Shown: piece after piece, positions 10,645 through 20,524 of the stretch | Numbering within the stretch: position 1 is the stretch's first letter | Layout of the letters: each line of letters starts with the position of its first letter | NCBI GenBank assembly: GCA_019426215.1 | Contig: CM033404.1 | Location: forward strand, 26,970,843 to 27,034,842 | DNA: 64,000 nucleotides | DNA from: Buddleja alternifolia | Lineage: Eukaryota; Streptophyta; Magnoliopsida; Lamiales; Scrophulariaceae | Direction: 5' to 3' | The notes under the pieces: generated by a model | Seen by the model: only the letters and a program-made list of their open reading frames with translations | Told to the model about the DNA's origin: nothing | The model's database searches: none | Made by a program: the position numbers and the translations under genes

Positions 10645-12290
10645 AGGGTACCTCAACTGCCTGAGAGGTATGGATATCTACTGTAGAGGGAGCTAAGCCT
10701 CCATTGTTTATTAGAGGAGGGTCATGGAGATGATCCCTCCACATATGATCAAGCGATAGTGAATATGGATGCTGAAAGATAGCGTGAAGCTATGCATTCA
10801 AACCAAGTCTGGACACTTGTAGATCGGCTTGATGGTATTGTCCCAACTAGGTGTAAATGGATTTACAAGAGAAAGATTGGTGTTGATGGCAAGGTTGACA
10901 CCTATAAAGTCAGTCTAGTGGCAAAAGAGTATAGTAAAAAAGAAGGAATTGACTACCAAGAAACCTTTTCGCAAGTAGCTATGATCAAGTCTATAATAAT
11001 TCTACTTGCAATAGCAGCCCACCTTAACTATGAGATATGGCAAATGGATGTCAAAACTGCTTTTCTGAATGGATTCCTAGAAGAGGATATCTATATGGAA
11101 TAGTCTAAAGGTTTTGTATCCGAGGATGGTATCCATAAGGTGTGCAAGCTTGAAAGATCCATTTTTCGACTAAAGCAAGCATCTTGTAGCTGGAATCTAC
11201 GATTTGATGAGGCAATCAAAGGATTTGACTTCATAAAAAACGAAGACGAGCCATGTGTTTATAAGAAGGTTAGTGAGAGCAAGATGTCATTCCTTGTGCT
11301 ATATGTAGATGGCATATTGCTTATAGGCAATGATATAGGAATGCTCACCACTGTTATGAAGTGGCTTCCGAGTACTTTCTCCATGAAAGACTTGGGGGAA
11401 GCTACTTACATTCTGGGAATTTCGAATCTATAGAGATCGAACAAATAGAATGATAGGGCTCTCTCAAGCCCTTTGCTTAGAAAAGGTCCTGAAGAGATTT
11501 AGGATGGAGGATTCTAAGTAAGGGTTCCTGCCAATGAGGCACGGGGTGCATCTCTCAAAAACTATGTGTCCTCAAAGTGAGGAAGATAGAAAAGAGATGA
11601 GCATTGTACCCTATGCATCTGCAGTGGGTAGGCTGATGTACGCAATGTTGTGTACTAGACCTGACATTGCTTATGCAGTAAGTGTTGTTAGTTGATTTCA
11701 AGCAAACCTAGGCAAGGAACATTGGATAGTTGTGAAAAATATCCTAAAGTATCTGAAGAGAACTAAGGATATGATTCTCATCTATGAGAGTGGTGACCTA
11801 AGAGTGGACGGTTACACCGACTCAAATTTCCAATTAGATGTCGATAATCAAAAATCCACCTCGGGGTTCATATTCACCCTCGATAGTGGGGCGGTGACTT
11901 GAAAAAGTTCCAAGCAAAGTACAACCGTGGATTCCACCATAGACGCTGAATATGTAGCTGCCTCTGAGGAAGCCAAAGAAGCTGTTTGTCTAAGGAAATT
12001 TCTTGGAATTTCAAGTGGTTCCAAGCGTGGAGCTCTCGTTGCCACTTTATCGTGACAACACTGGAGCAATAGCGCAGGCAAAGGAACCAAGGTCTCACAA
12101 CAAGTCCAAACACAAAAAGAGAAGATATCACATCATAACAGAGATCGTTGCCAGAGGGGAAATATCTGTTTAGAAAATAGCCACAGCAGACAATGTCGCT
12201 GACCCATTGACCAAGCCATTGGCACAGGCGGTGCTAGAAAGACATATTGAAAAGATAGGCATAGAATACCATAGCAAATGGCATTGAGTG
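10645..12290 (+). pseudogene. Copia A, part 2: reverse transcriptase and RNase H, disrupted
   Basis: This resumes Copia A directly after Copia B. Recognisable domains in order are the RT start (TRCKWIYKRKIGVDGKVDTY, 10792-11103), the RT core up to about 11433, and RNase H (11560-12286). Lesions include TAG at 11101 (inside the YME.PKGF motif), a frame break near 11427 and further stops. The RT active site reads YVDG near 11305 where the family has YVDD, so the second catalytic aspartate is lost. The AAGTGGGAG polypurine tract at 12293-12301 and LTR follow. Non-functional remnant of a Tnt1/Angela-like Copia; the lineage is a guess from protein style. Confidence 0.9.
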
Positions 12291-12302
12291 CAAGTGGGAG
12301 AT

Positions 12303-13915
12303 TGTTAGTGTTATGGCCTCAAATGCCATAGAGGATAGAGTTATAGGGCATTAAATAGTAACTAAATATTCTTATATTAATAAAAGGCATTTCATGTTGT
12401 TTCTTATAGGTATTTGTAAGGTTTCATAAACAACGTATAGTCCTTGATAATAAGGCGAACCTTCTATTCCCTATGGGTTAGGGAGAATGGCACTAGAAGT
12501 GTTTGATCCTTAGTATCTAAATTGGTTCGCAAGTCGAAGAGAGTATTAACTGGACATCATTACTGGACAGAGACTTGTATGACATAAGTTTTGACAGGGA
12601 AGTTCCAATCGAACACTATGAGTATGTTAGTGGGAAGTTATGTCATGGAAACATCAGTCAGACTGATGAGTTCGAACACGGCTCGCATCACTTATGTCAC
12701 ATGGGTTTTCACTCAATGACAGTCAATGATAAAACTGATAAGTTGTGATGGATACGAGTGAACCTTAGACCTGAGTAATAACGTTGAAGATGTGCTTGTG
12801 ACATCAAATCTGTCATTAGAGTAGTTAGATCCAATTCACCAGTTGGTGGGGTCAACCTCGAAGTTCGGCTTGATGGGCAAGTAGCAATCTTAACTGGTTA
12901 GCAAGATGGAATTTATTCTCTCATAAGTGAATGAGTTAAATATTCTATGCTATCATGAATGGGTGAGGTCAAAGACTTTAGCCAAAGCATTAGAGATACT
13001 CATGTTGGACATAAGAGTATACTCAGTGACCTCGATTCATTGTAAGCTAATCATATGGTAATGTCTTGTGAGTTTGACTAAACCATAACTCTCACTTGAC
13101 TGGGATATAAGAATAAATTGTTTATACTCGTACGGTATTCACAGCGTGAAAGGTTTGTAATGATTCTATTGTTTTGTTCTCAATTGGGATACGATGTAGG
13201 ACACGAGACTGGCTAGGTGTTACCTTCATCCTTTTGGCTTCCTCCCAATTGCTTTTTGAGACGAACCTAAAGAGCCGCGCTTAAAGAAATTGCAAAGGAA
13301 AAACTATGGAATAAGACTTGAGAGATTATTCGGTATTTGATAGCGCAATTAATTAATTATTTAAATCATTAGATGATCTTATTAATTAATTTCTTTATGA
13401 AATTAATTATAGAATTAACTTGGATCAATTAGTTATTTAATAATTTATTTGTTGGATAAATAATATTAATTAAATAATTAATTAAATTAAAACCATATAC
13501 ATGTACTAAGCTTGAGGGCTTATAAAAGCCCAAGTGGGCTTCCATTATGGATGCCTAGGCCTAGTAATTTTGGCTTAATTATTTTCTTGTGTAGTATAAA
13601 TACTAGTTAGTGAAAATAATTAACCCTAACCTCATAATTGTCTTTCTCTCCAAGTTATAGAATTCCACTTCTCTCTCTCTCTCTAGCCGTCCATAGGGGA
13701 AGGAAAATAAGGATTTTTCGCTCTCAATTCCGGCGTGGTGATTTAGAGGCAGTGGCTGTTTTGCTGCTTGGAAAAGGGATCAAAAGCTGGTTCAGAATTT
13801 TCAATAACGCGAAGAAAGGTACACTTTCTTTAACATGATTTGAATACATGAAATCGGAGATGAAGCATCGTGGGATTTAAATTTTCCGCTGTGTTTTATA
13901 TGTAAAAACCCAACA
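12303..13915 (+). repeat. Copia A 3' LTR
   Basis: A 1,613-bp LTR opening TGTTAGTGTTATGGCC and closing ACCCAACA. A TATA box (TATAAATA, 13595-13602) and a CT-rich start region (13672-13686) mark the U3/R boundary. It carries the module shared with the other Copia LTRs, including TTCGAACACGGCTCG near 12671 and GACGAACCTAAAGAG near 13260. The upstream LTR of this element is outside the window or lost. The small frame 13638-13838 inside it is not supported as a gene. Confidence 0.88.
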
Positions 13916-14888
13916 AAACCATATTAACAGCAGTAGTAAGACAATAGGTCTAACAACCGAAATAAGGCAAGTAAAATACATTTTTAGGTTGGATATGCCC
14001 CAAGTACGTGGTACCCGCTTGCCACTGGCAATCATTTATTTGTAGTATGAGGTGAATTATCACCCTAGCTACATTGGTATAAGAGTGAGATGTCACCTTG
14101 AGTATATTGGTATGATCTCGGTCCAGATTCCATGTCTTAGAGAGGGTAGTTTTTCAAACCTCTTACCCTCTCGGTAATGCTGGAAGGACCATAAAGTGGG
14201 CTAGTCTCGACCGAGCTCTCAAGGGTTCGGAGGACATTTATTGCTCCACCTATGTTAGCCTCGAAAGAGGGGCTTTGAGTTTTATGAAGTAGCTTCGGTC
14301 AAAAGCTATGGTTCCGAGGATCTTTTGCTTTGGATGTTGTTAAATCACCCGTGGTAATGTAATACACATTCATTGGATGTGCTAGCATGTTTTCAAATGA
14401 AGATAACTTTCATCACATTATAATGAGAATAGGTACTATTCAGCACTTAATAAATAAAGCATTCACCCATCTATGCAAAAAGTAAGGGGGGCGCACATAG
14501 GCACCTCAAAACTTAAAGTAAATGCTACTGGGTACCACTACCCAACACTTGGATCGTGGCCAACTCGAAATTGTCTAGTAGTTAAATAGGAAATAAGATA
14601 GCTTTTTGACTTGTTACCTGCTAAGGCCTCATGGGGCCTAACACTTTGTCAAGTTCGGGGAATGGTTCCCCATGGGGGCTCATCTCCCTCTTGGTATCCG
14701 AAGCTGGCGCTCGTCGCTTTGGAGTCTTTTCCATCATTGGCAGGTGCCGTACTCACGAAATAGACGTTGTCTTCTCGGGGTGGCATATCGTGGCACATAT
14801 CCTCTTCATAGGCACCTGAATGCTGGGATTTTGACCAAGTGTGGATTGATTTGGTCTTGCCCCCCATGGTGAGCTCCCCACAGTGAGA
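13916..14888 (-). mobile_element. Tat-type Gypsy fragment, region after protease
   Basis: Continuous with the gag-protease region to the right, but no reverse transcriptase, RNase H or integrase motif can be found in any minus-strand frame. Several short frames exist on both strands (14631-14872) without family resemblance. The left end is set by the end of Copia A's LTR at 13915, so the rest of this Gypsy element may lie beyond Copia A or have been deleted. Confidence 0.5.
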
Positions 14889-15449
14889 TTAAGTTAATGG
14901 AGATTTGTTCCCCTTGTCACTGGGATCACTGTCGCCATACTTTCTCTTAGGCTTCTTCAAGGCGTTAGCGTAACAATCTCTCGCTAACTTCACATCTCCA
15001 ACGGCTTCCCCCGTTCCTACAGTGGTGGGAAATTTGACCTTCATACGGAAGGTAGATATGACAGCTTGAAAAAGGTTTAAACTCGGCTTCCCCAATATGA
15101 CATTGTAAGTGGAGGGGGTTTTAACCACTAGGAACTGAACCATTTTGGTAGAACGGGCAAGAAATGTGCCCAGAGATATGGGGAGAAACACCTCCCCATA
15201 CGCTTCCACAGTCTCTCCCATGAATCCCGTGAGGGGGGTGTTGACTGCTTGGAGTTGAGCATCATCCACTTGTAGTTGAGTGAAGGTATTGTAGAATATT
15301 ATGTTTATTGAACTCCCACTATCAACTAAAACCTTCTTCACCCAGAAGTTGGAGATGGTCGCCAATATTACTAAGGCATCGTTAACCAAGGGGATGCTAT
15401 TTTTCAGGTCTTGCACTCCAAACTCTATGGTTGGACTCGTTGGCTCCAC
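14889..15449 (-). CDS. Gypsy (Tat lineage) retropepsin-like protease fragment
   Basis: The 186-residue frame contains a retropepsin domain: VLVDSGSSINIIF (the active-site D-S-G triad, about residues 40-53), a flap-like GFMGETVEAYGEV segment and YNVILGKPSLN near residue 116, the second conserved protease motif. This arrangement is typical of Tat/Ogre-group Gypsy elements, where the protease follows gag and would process the polyprotein. It is followed to the right by gag on the same strand, separated by a frame break at 15450-15558. The frame is open but the element lacks the rest of pol here, so it is probably a relic. Confidence 0.8.
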   Translation of the reverse strand: MEPTSPTIEFGVQDLKNSIPLVNDALVILATISNFWVKKVLVDSGSSINIIFYNTFTQLQVDDAQLQAVNTPLTGFMGETVEAYGEVFLPISLGTFLARSTKMVQFLVVKTPSTYNVILGKPSLNLFQAVISTFRMKVKFPTTVGTGEAVGDVKLARDCYANALKKPKRKYGDSDPSDKGNKSPLT

Positions 15450-15558
15450 TTGGTTAATTTGCCCTCCACGTGGGAGTTGATGGCGTGCAATCCTGACGCT
15501 GCCTTTAGCGAAGCCTTCCTTGAACTCACCGAGTCTCCCCCTACTGGGCCTCCCAAGA

Positions 15559-16500
15559 TCACCCTATGATTCCATTCACTGGTAGGTTATCCATCTTCGA
15601 GTCCGCCCTTGGGAGGTTGCCTTTGCCTCCATCTCTATCCCTTGGTCCCGGGGGTGTTTGAACAGTTGTTCCAGATGGGGCAACTACCTTTTGTAGGTAG
15701 CCTCTCTTAATCAGCTTCTCTATCTCAACTTGTAGGTAATGGAATTTCTCGGTCATGTGGCCCTTGTCCCAATGAAACCGGCAGTAATTCTTTGACTGAA
15801 GGTGGCTAGGGCTGTCCTTGATCTTCTTAGGCCATTGGACTATACCTTGTTGATCTGCGATGGCCAGGACTTGCTTCCTTGGGAGTGTGAGGGGAGTATA
15901 CTTAGCAAACCCTAAAGGAGGCATGTGCTTACGCTCCTTGGACTCCAGCATCTTGTCATCATCCTTGGCCCTCCTCTTGCTGCGACCAAGTTCATTCTTG
16001 ATTGGCCCAACGGTCTCTTCAATTCGTATATACTTTTTAGCCCTAGCCAGCAACTCTTCCATGGTTGATGGGGGCTTCCCAGCTATAGACTCCTTGAACC
16101 TACTATTACATAAGTTCCTCTGCATAATTCCTGACAGCAATTCATGGTTCACGTTCGGTACTTCAGACACCGCGTTGGAGAAACACTGCACATAGTCTCT
16201 CAAAGATTCACCTTCTTTTTTAACCACCGTGAACAAGAAAGATGTCATCTCGGGGTACTTCTTGTTCATGGAGAAATAATTGAGGAGGCGCTTGGTCAGC
16301 TTTTCGAAGCCAGTGATGGTGTCAGCAAGCAGTCGGTTGAACTAGCTAAGCGCCCTACCAAAGAGGGTGGTTCTAAAGATCTTACAGTAGGCTGCGTCAC
16401 TGACATTATACATGTCAACCTTGGCGTTGAACTTGTCAACGAGTTCTTGAGGGTCTACAACACCCTTATATTCACTTAGGTGGGGGTATCTTAAGTCCTT
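15559..16500 (-). pseudogene. Gypsy (Tat lineage) gag fragment
   Basis: The open frame 15559-16269 (236 residues) has the C-terminal half of a retrotransposon gag domain (SLRDYVQCFSNAV near residue 23) and a zinc-knuckle-like segment, CRFHWDKGHMTEKFHYL near residue 162, where the family usually has a His-Cys pattern. In the same frame upstream, gag domain sequence continues to about 16500 but is broken by a TAG near 16345 at a position where the family has tryptophan. More proline-rich gag N-terminal sequence lies in other frames at 16773-17081 and 17200-17406. The product would package RNA into virus-like particles. Not functional as written. Confidence 0.8.
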
Positions 16501-17387
16501 GTGGCAAAGACTCTGTCAAAATCTCCGGGCAAAAAGGGCTTCTCTGAGGGGGTGCTACGGATAATGGCACCAACTACATATCTTCATACCTCCCATGGTT
16601 CTCCAAACTTCCATCATGGTGAGGTGCGTTCCTTCTTCGGCCCTCTTGCCTTGACAAGGTCTCTTTGGAGGTCAATTAGACTTGACCTAGGCGTGGAGAC
16701 CTAGGATGCGTTGGCCTTCTATCTCTTCCCCTCGGTGGTCTCTCAGGGGGTGAGACCACACTATTCTCTTCTCTATCTCGTGTTGCCCCATTCACCGGTG
16801 AGTTGGATCGCCTTGATCCAATCCCACCGGGGGTCAAGGACTCTTGACCTCAGCGGGGGGATTTTCTGGGCACCGGTGGGGGGGACGACTTTGTCTTGAG
16901 GCTCCTGACCTCCACGAATCGACTGAGGTGGCGGGTCTTGGGGCCCCTTTCCTTGAGGTGGGGGCATCTCTTGGGTGTTCCTCACCTGGGAACCTCGTCC
17001 CCCAGCAGCTATTGGAGCGGGGGGTGCACGTGATGGATGTGCCTGGGCGTATTGCTGAACCGCTCTCGCCACTGCTCGCACAGAGGCGTTTTCAACTAGA
17101 GCAAGTGGTGTCTCTTAAGTGATCTCGAACACCCTGGAAGCAGGGAGTGGAATCACTGCTGGTGTTACGGGCGGCACATCTTGTTCGTTCATCGGGGTGC
17201 TATTTCAGGACCTCCGCCGTCAGCCGGACCATTGGGGGGATTTTTTTCTCCCACTTGAATGTTGGCCGATCTTCAGGCATTGGTTTAGGAAGTTCATCGG
17301 CAGTAGCTGGCTGATGGTGGCTGGTCATCCTATCGCTGGTAGTACGCGCTTGTGACCTAGTTTGCATACTCAATGGCTCGAGCGCTG

Positions 17388-17405
17388 TTCCCATAGACGG
17401 CGCCA
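17388..17405 (-). other. Gypsy primer binding site
   Basis: On the minus strand the bases just inside the LTR read TGGCGCCGTCTATGGGAA, the usual form of the Tat-lineage primer site. It fixes the orientation of the fragment and the inner edge of its LTR. Confidence 0.85.
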
Positions 17406-17408
17406 AAC

Positions 17409-17909
17409 TGATGATGGTATAAATTGTCAGTCAATGGATATCACGTGATTGACCACATGGGGTGGAGAATCCGATCAAACTCACGACAAACTAGGTTGGG
17501 GGTTGATGAATGTATAGACTGCACTCGCTGTTTAAGTGAGCTGCCTACGTACCCGATGAATATGGTATCAAGTCAGTTCATAGTTCTGTATTGGTTTTAC
17601 TCTCAGTTCTAGCCAGTGAATTTTTCTGGAGAGAGTAGATAATGAGCTTTTCCCAACTCTTCTAAGGTATTTATATGGATCTGGTAGTGGGTTATGGGCT
17701 CAACTTTATCATTAGCCCATCAGGCTTATAGATATACCCTTTATTTAGCCATTGGACTATTAAAATAGCCTAAGTACTCTTATTGGGTCGTCAGCCCTTT
17801 GGGCTCGACTAGTATACTGCACGCGGACTTGACCCATAGATGGAACCCCGACCTGAGCCGGGATTATGCTAATTACCATAAGGCCCCTAGACATTTTTGG
17901 CGCACATCA
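17409..17909 (-). repeat. 5' LTR of the Tat-type Gypsy fragment
   Basis: About 500 bp, starting TGATGTGCGCCAAAAATG on the minus strand (17909) and ending CCATCATCA next to the primer site. A TATA box is visible (minus CATATAAATACC, about 17665-17678). No matching second LTR is present in the window. I saw no clear target duplication at its outer end. Confidence 0.75.
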
Positions 17910-19597
17910 AAAAAGTGAAGGTAATAAGTACGTGATCTCTGATTAGCAAAACATTGAGTGAATTAATATTTCTAACATGATAGGATTTAATCTGTCAAAA
18001 ATCCGTAATTGATATTTCTTTGTGTACATGTGTGCCATTATCTCTAAGTTACGTTCACTTAGCCATGATTTTCCTTGTTTGTTCAGTGGGAGAATATAAA
18101 TTAATTAAAGAAATTAAACATTATTTTTAATTAAATGATATAAGAGAAGAAATTACACATTTTCCTTATAATAGGAGAAGTATATATAATTTGGAAACCT
18201 TATTGGTTTATGAAACTCTTGTAGATCCAAATCGCATTCCCAAAAAAATTATATAGTTAGTTGAAATTTAGCGTTATCTAGAGGATTATATAGTTAGTTG
18301 AAATTTAGCGTTATCTAGAATATCGAAAGAACTTTTTTGGATGAATTATTTATTCGAATTGAAAGTGATAAATCCTATACCTTGCTAGTTGAATATTATA
18401 GAATTAAAATCACATCATTAATGTGTGTTTCAAGGGTCAAGTTCCTAATCATTTTATGGAAAATCTTATCATCAATGATTGAATTCCTTTTTCTCCCGGT
18501 TTTGGTGTTTTTTCCAGCCCAAATTAACATAGATGATTTATTATTCATTAGTTATCACCTTAGAGGATTTTTTTAAAAATGGTACAATCTCTCTAATGCA
18601 ACCAATCACATAGAGAAAATATATAATAGACATTAGTGTCCTAATTAGGCACCTGATTGAAAATTGATGCTTAACAATAATGGACCTTTATGCAAAAAGA
18701 TTTCTAATATCTTTTCCAGAGGAGTTTACACTGCCTTTTCTGCTATAAAAATATGAAAACTTGATTGGTAAAAGTTAATATAGATCCTATTGTAAACAAA
18801 CAAGCTTTCACGTAAAAACAAGCCACTCCCTCCATAACCAAAAAGGAAAAAAAAAAAGACTAACATAAATTCACTATCTTAAAGTTGTGGTAAGACGATG
18901 AACAATTGAAACTGCATATGCACAATATGCATCAGATTCTCTACTCAGCGGAAAAGTCATGTCGAAGTTAAACATCTGATTGCAAGCAAACCAATATGCA
19001 TGAGTAATTGAACGTTTATGGATTTTCTCAAGAACAAGATAAAACAACCACTATATATAGTGCTTCCTCAAGGAGAATACATAAGAAAAGTTGATAATCC
19101 TAAGGCCTGATGAAATTATTTAGAGTTCGATTAATAAACTAATTCATCCATCAATCAGAAGTTATAAAGTTGAAATTTATAGTGTGTTAATAAGGGTTGT
19201 TAAATCCTATAGTTATTTGTATGTGGTATGCCCTTTGAATTTTTGGTAAAACAGCCACAAGCACTTTAATGTGGTGCATGCATCTCAAAAGTTCTTCCTT
19301 GATTTGCTTGAACCGAATAGGCATGTATTATTGCAGGCGCTAAATGATGTTACTAATGGCAATTAAATATAAATATTACTTAATTTTGATAGAGAAATAT
19401 AAATATTAATTAATTAATTTTGATATTCTCAAGGGTAGTTTATTCAATTCACATATTTTAGGATCCACACTTTTAGTATATATATGTTTGTGTGTGTATA
19501 TATATGTCGTATAGATATCTATAAGTATACTTTCCAAGTCCATCACTGTAGTTGAAAAAGGTATGAGAAAGAGAGTTGTTTTAGCGCTAGCAATTTA
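17910..19597. other. AT-rich unannotated DNA
   Basis: No gene or named repeat is recognised on either strand. The only clear structure is a two-copy 37-bp tandem duplication at 18248-18320 (unit contains TTATATAGTTAGTTGAAA). The open frame 18337-18576 has no family resemblance. Confidence 0.5.
18248..18320. repeat. Two-copy 37-bp tandem duplication
   Basis: The unit TTATATAGTTAGTTGAAATT with its tail TTAGCGTTATCTAGA occurs twice in direct succession, nearly identical. This looks like a recent slippage or double-strand-break repair duplication. Confidence 0.9.
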
Positions 19598-19900
19598 GGC
19601 TCCGCATGGTTGTGTTTTCGGAAATGAATTCTGACTTTTTTTGGGGAATATGTATTATAGAAATTTGTGTAAAAATGTAGATTTTATTTGTTTGTTTAAA
19701 TGTATTTTTAGAATATAATTGAAAATAGTGTAGATGTGATATAAAATTGATTTTTATTGGGATTTGATATGTGAAATGTTAAAGTTAGTTATGAGTGTAA
19801 TGATGATAGTGGCAAAAAAATTGAAATAATATTTTGGTAAATAATTTAAGGATTATAAATAAAGTATAATATTTATGTATGTGTGTGTGTATATATATAT
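19598..19900 (+). mobile_element. MITE family 1, 5' part
   Basis: Begins GGCTCCGCATGGTTGTG directly after a TTA and is collinear for about 280 bp with the start of the MITE at 52061-53154, including the word TATTATAGAAATTTGTG. The matching 3' half of this family appears at about 26400-26627. This fits one PIF/Harbinger-type MITE interrupted by later insertions, including the chromovirus, although intervening DNA (19900-20105 and 25442-26390) is not obviously part of it. Confidence 0.65.
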
Positions 19901-20105
19901 ATATTTATACATAGAAAGATAATAAAGAAAAAAAAAAGAGAGAAAAATGGAGATGGGTCTCCCTCCTCCCCCCGTCAACCTCCCCACTCCCTCCGCCTTT
20001 GCCAACTAAACTCCGCCCTTCCCGTTGCCACCATCCCTCCACCATTTCTTGACTTTTGTCTCCAACTTTATCTAAAATGATCTTCTCTTTAATTCATTGT
20101 CATGG
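19900..20105. other. A-rich then C-rich tract before the chromovirus
   Basis: A GA-rich run is followed by CCTCC/CCCCGTCAACC-type sequence. A short plus-strand frame exists but has no recognised domain. The last five bases, CATGG, are the left target duplication of the chromovirus. Confidence 0.4.
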
Positions 20106-20524
20106 TGATAAGGTTAGCTATGGCAGATTTAATTCCCAATTAGAGCAGGGACGACTCCAGAAGAAAAGGGAAGAAAGAAATTAGACACCAAAATATTCTC
20201 TGCTCCATTCATGCTGTTTTCCAAAATAAATACATGATTTTATGTTCTGACAGTGAGGACCACATGCAGGTGCCCATATCTCTTTAATTAAAATAAACAC
20301 CATACCTCTTTAATTAAAGTAAAGACCATATCTCGTTTAATGAAAATAAAGATTAAGGAAGGAAACATTAACAATTGGACTAGAATTTTTAATAGTAGTC
20401 TTTCATCCAGCTGGGCTTAATATTTGCTCGTTTGGGCCTCTTGGTAATCTGATTTGGACTAATCATTTGAGGATCCAATTCACTTGTATCCGGGTCAGCT
20501 TCATACTTGGATCTTTGTGTATCA
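20106..20524 (-). repeat. Chromovirus 3' LTR
   Basis: 419 bp, reading TGATACACAAAGATCC at its start on the minus strand and ending AACCTTATCA. The Gag-Pol stop codon lies immediately outside it (20525-20527). The first 136 bases are open in another frame that ends KRPKRANIKPSWMKDYY. Confidence 0.96.

Noticed and set aside
15860..16479. Two 111-residue plus-strand frames
   Set aside because: Antisense to Tat gag; only the minus strand has family motifs.
16773..17406. Separate minus-strand genes at 16773-17081 and 17200-17406
   Set aside because: They are proline-rich pieces of the same broken gag reading region, next to the primer site, not independent genes.
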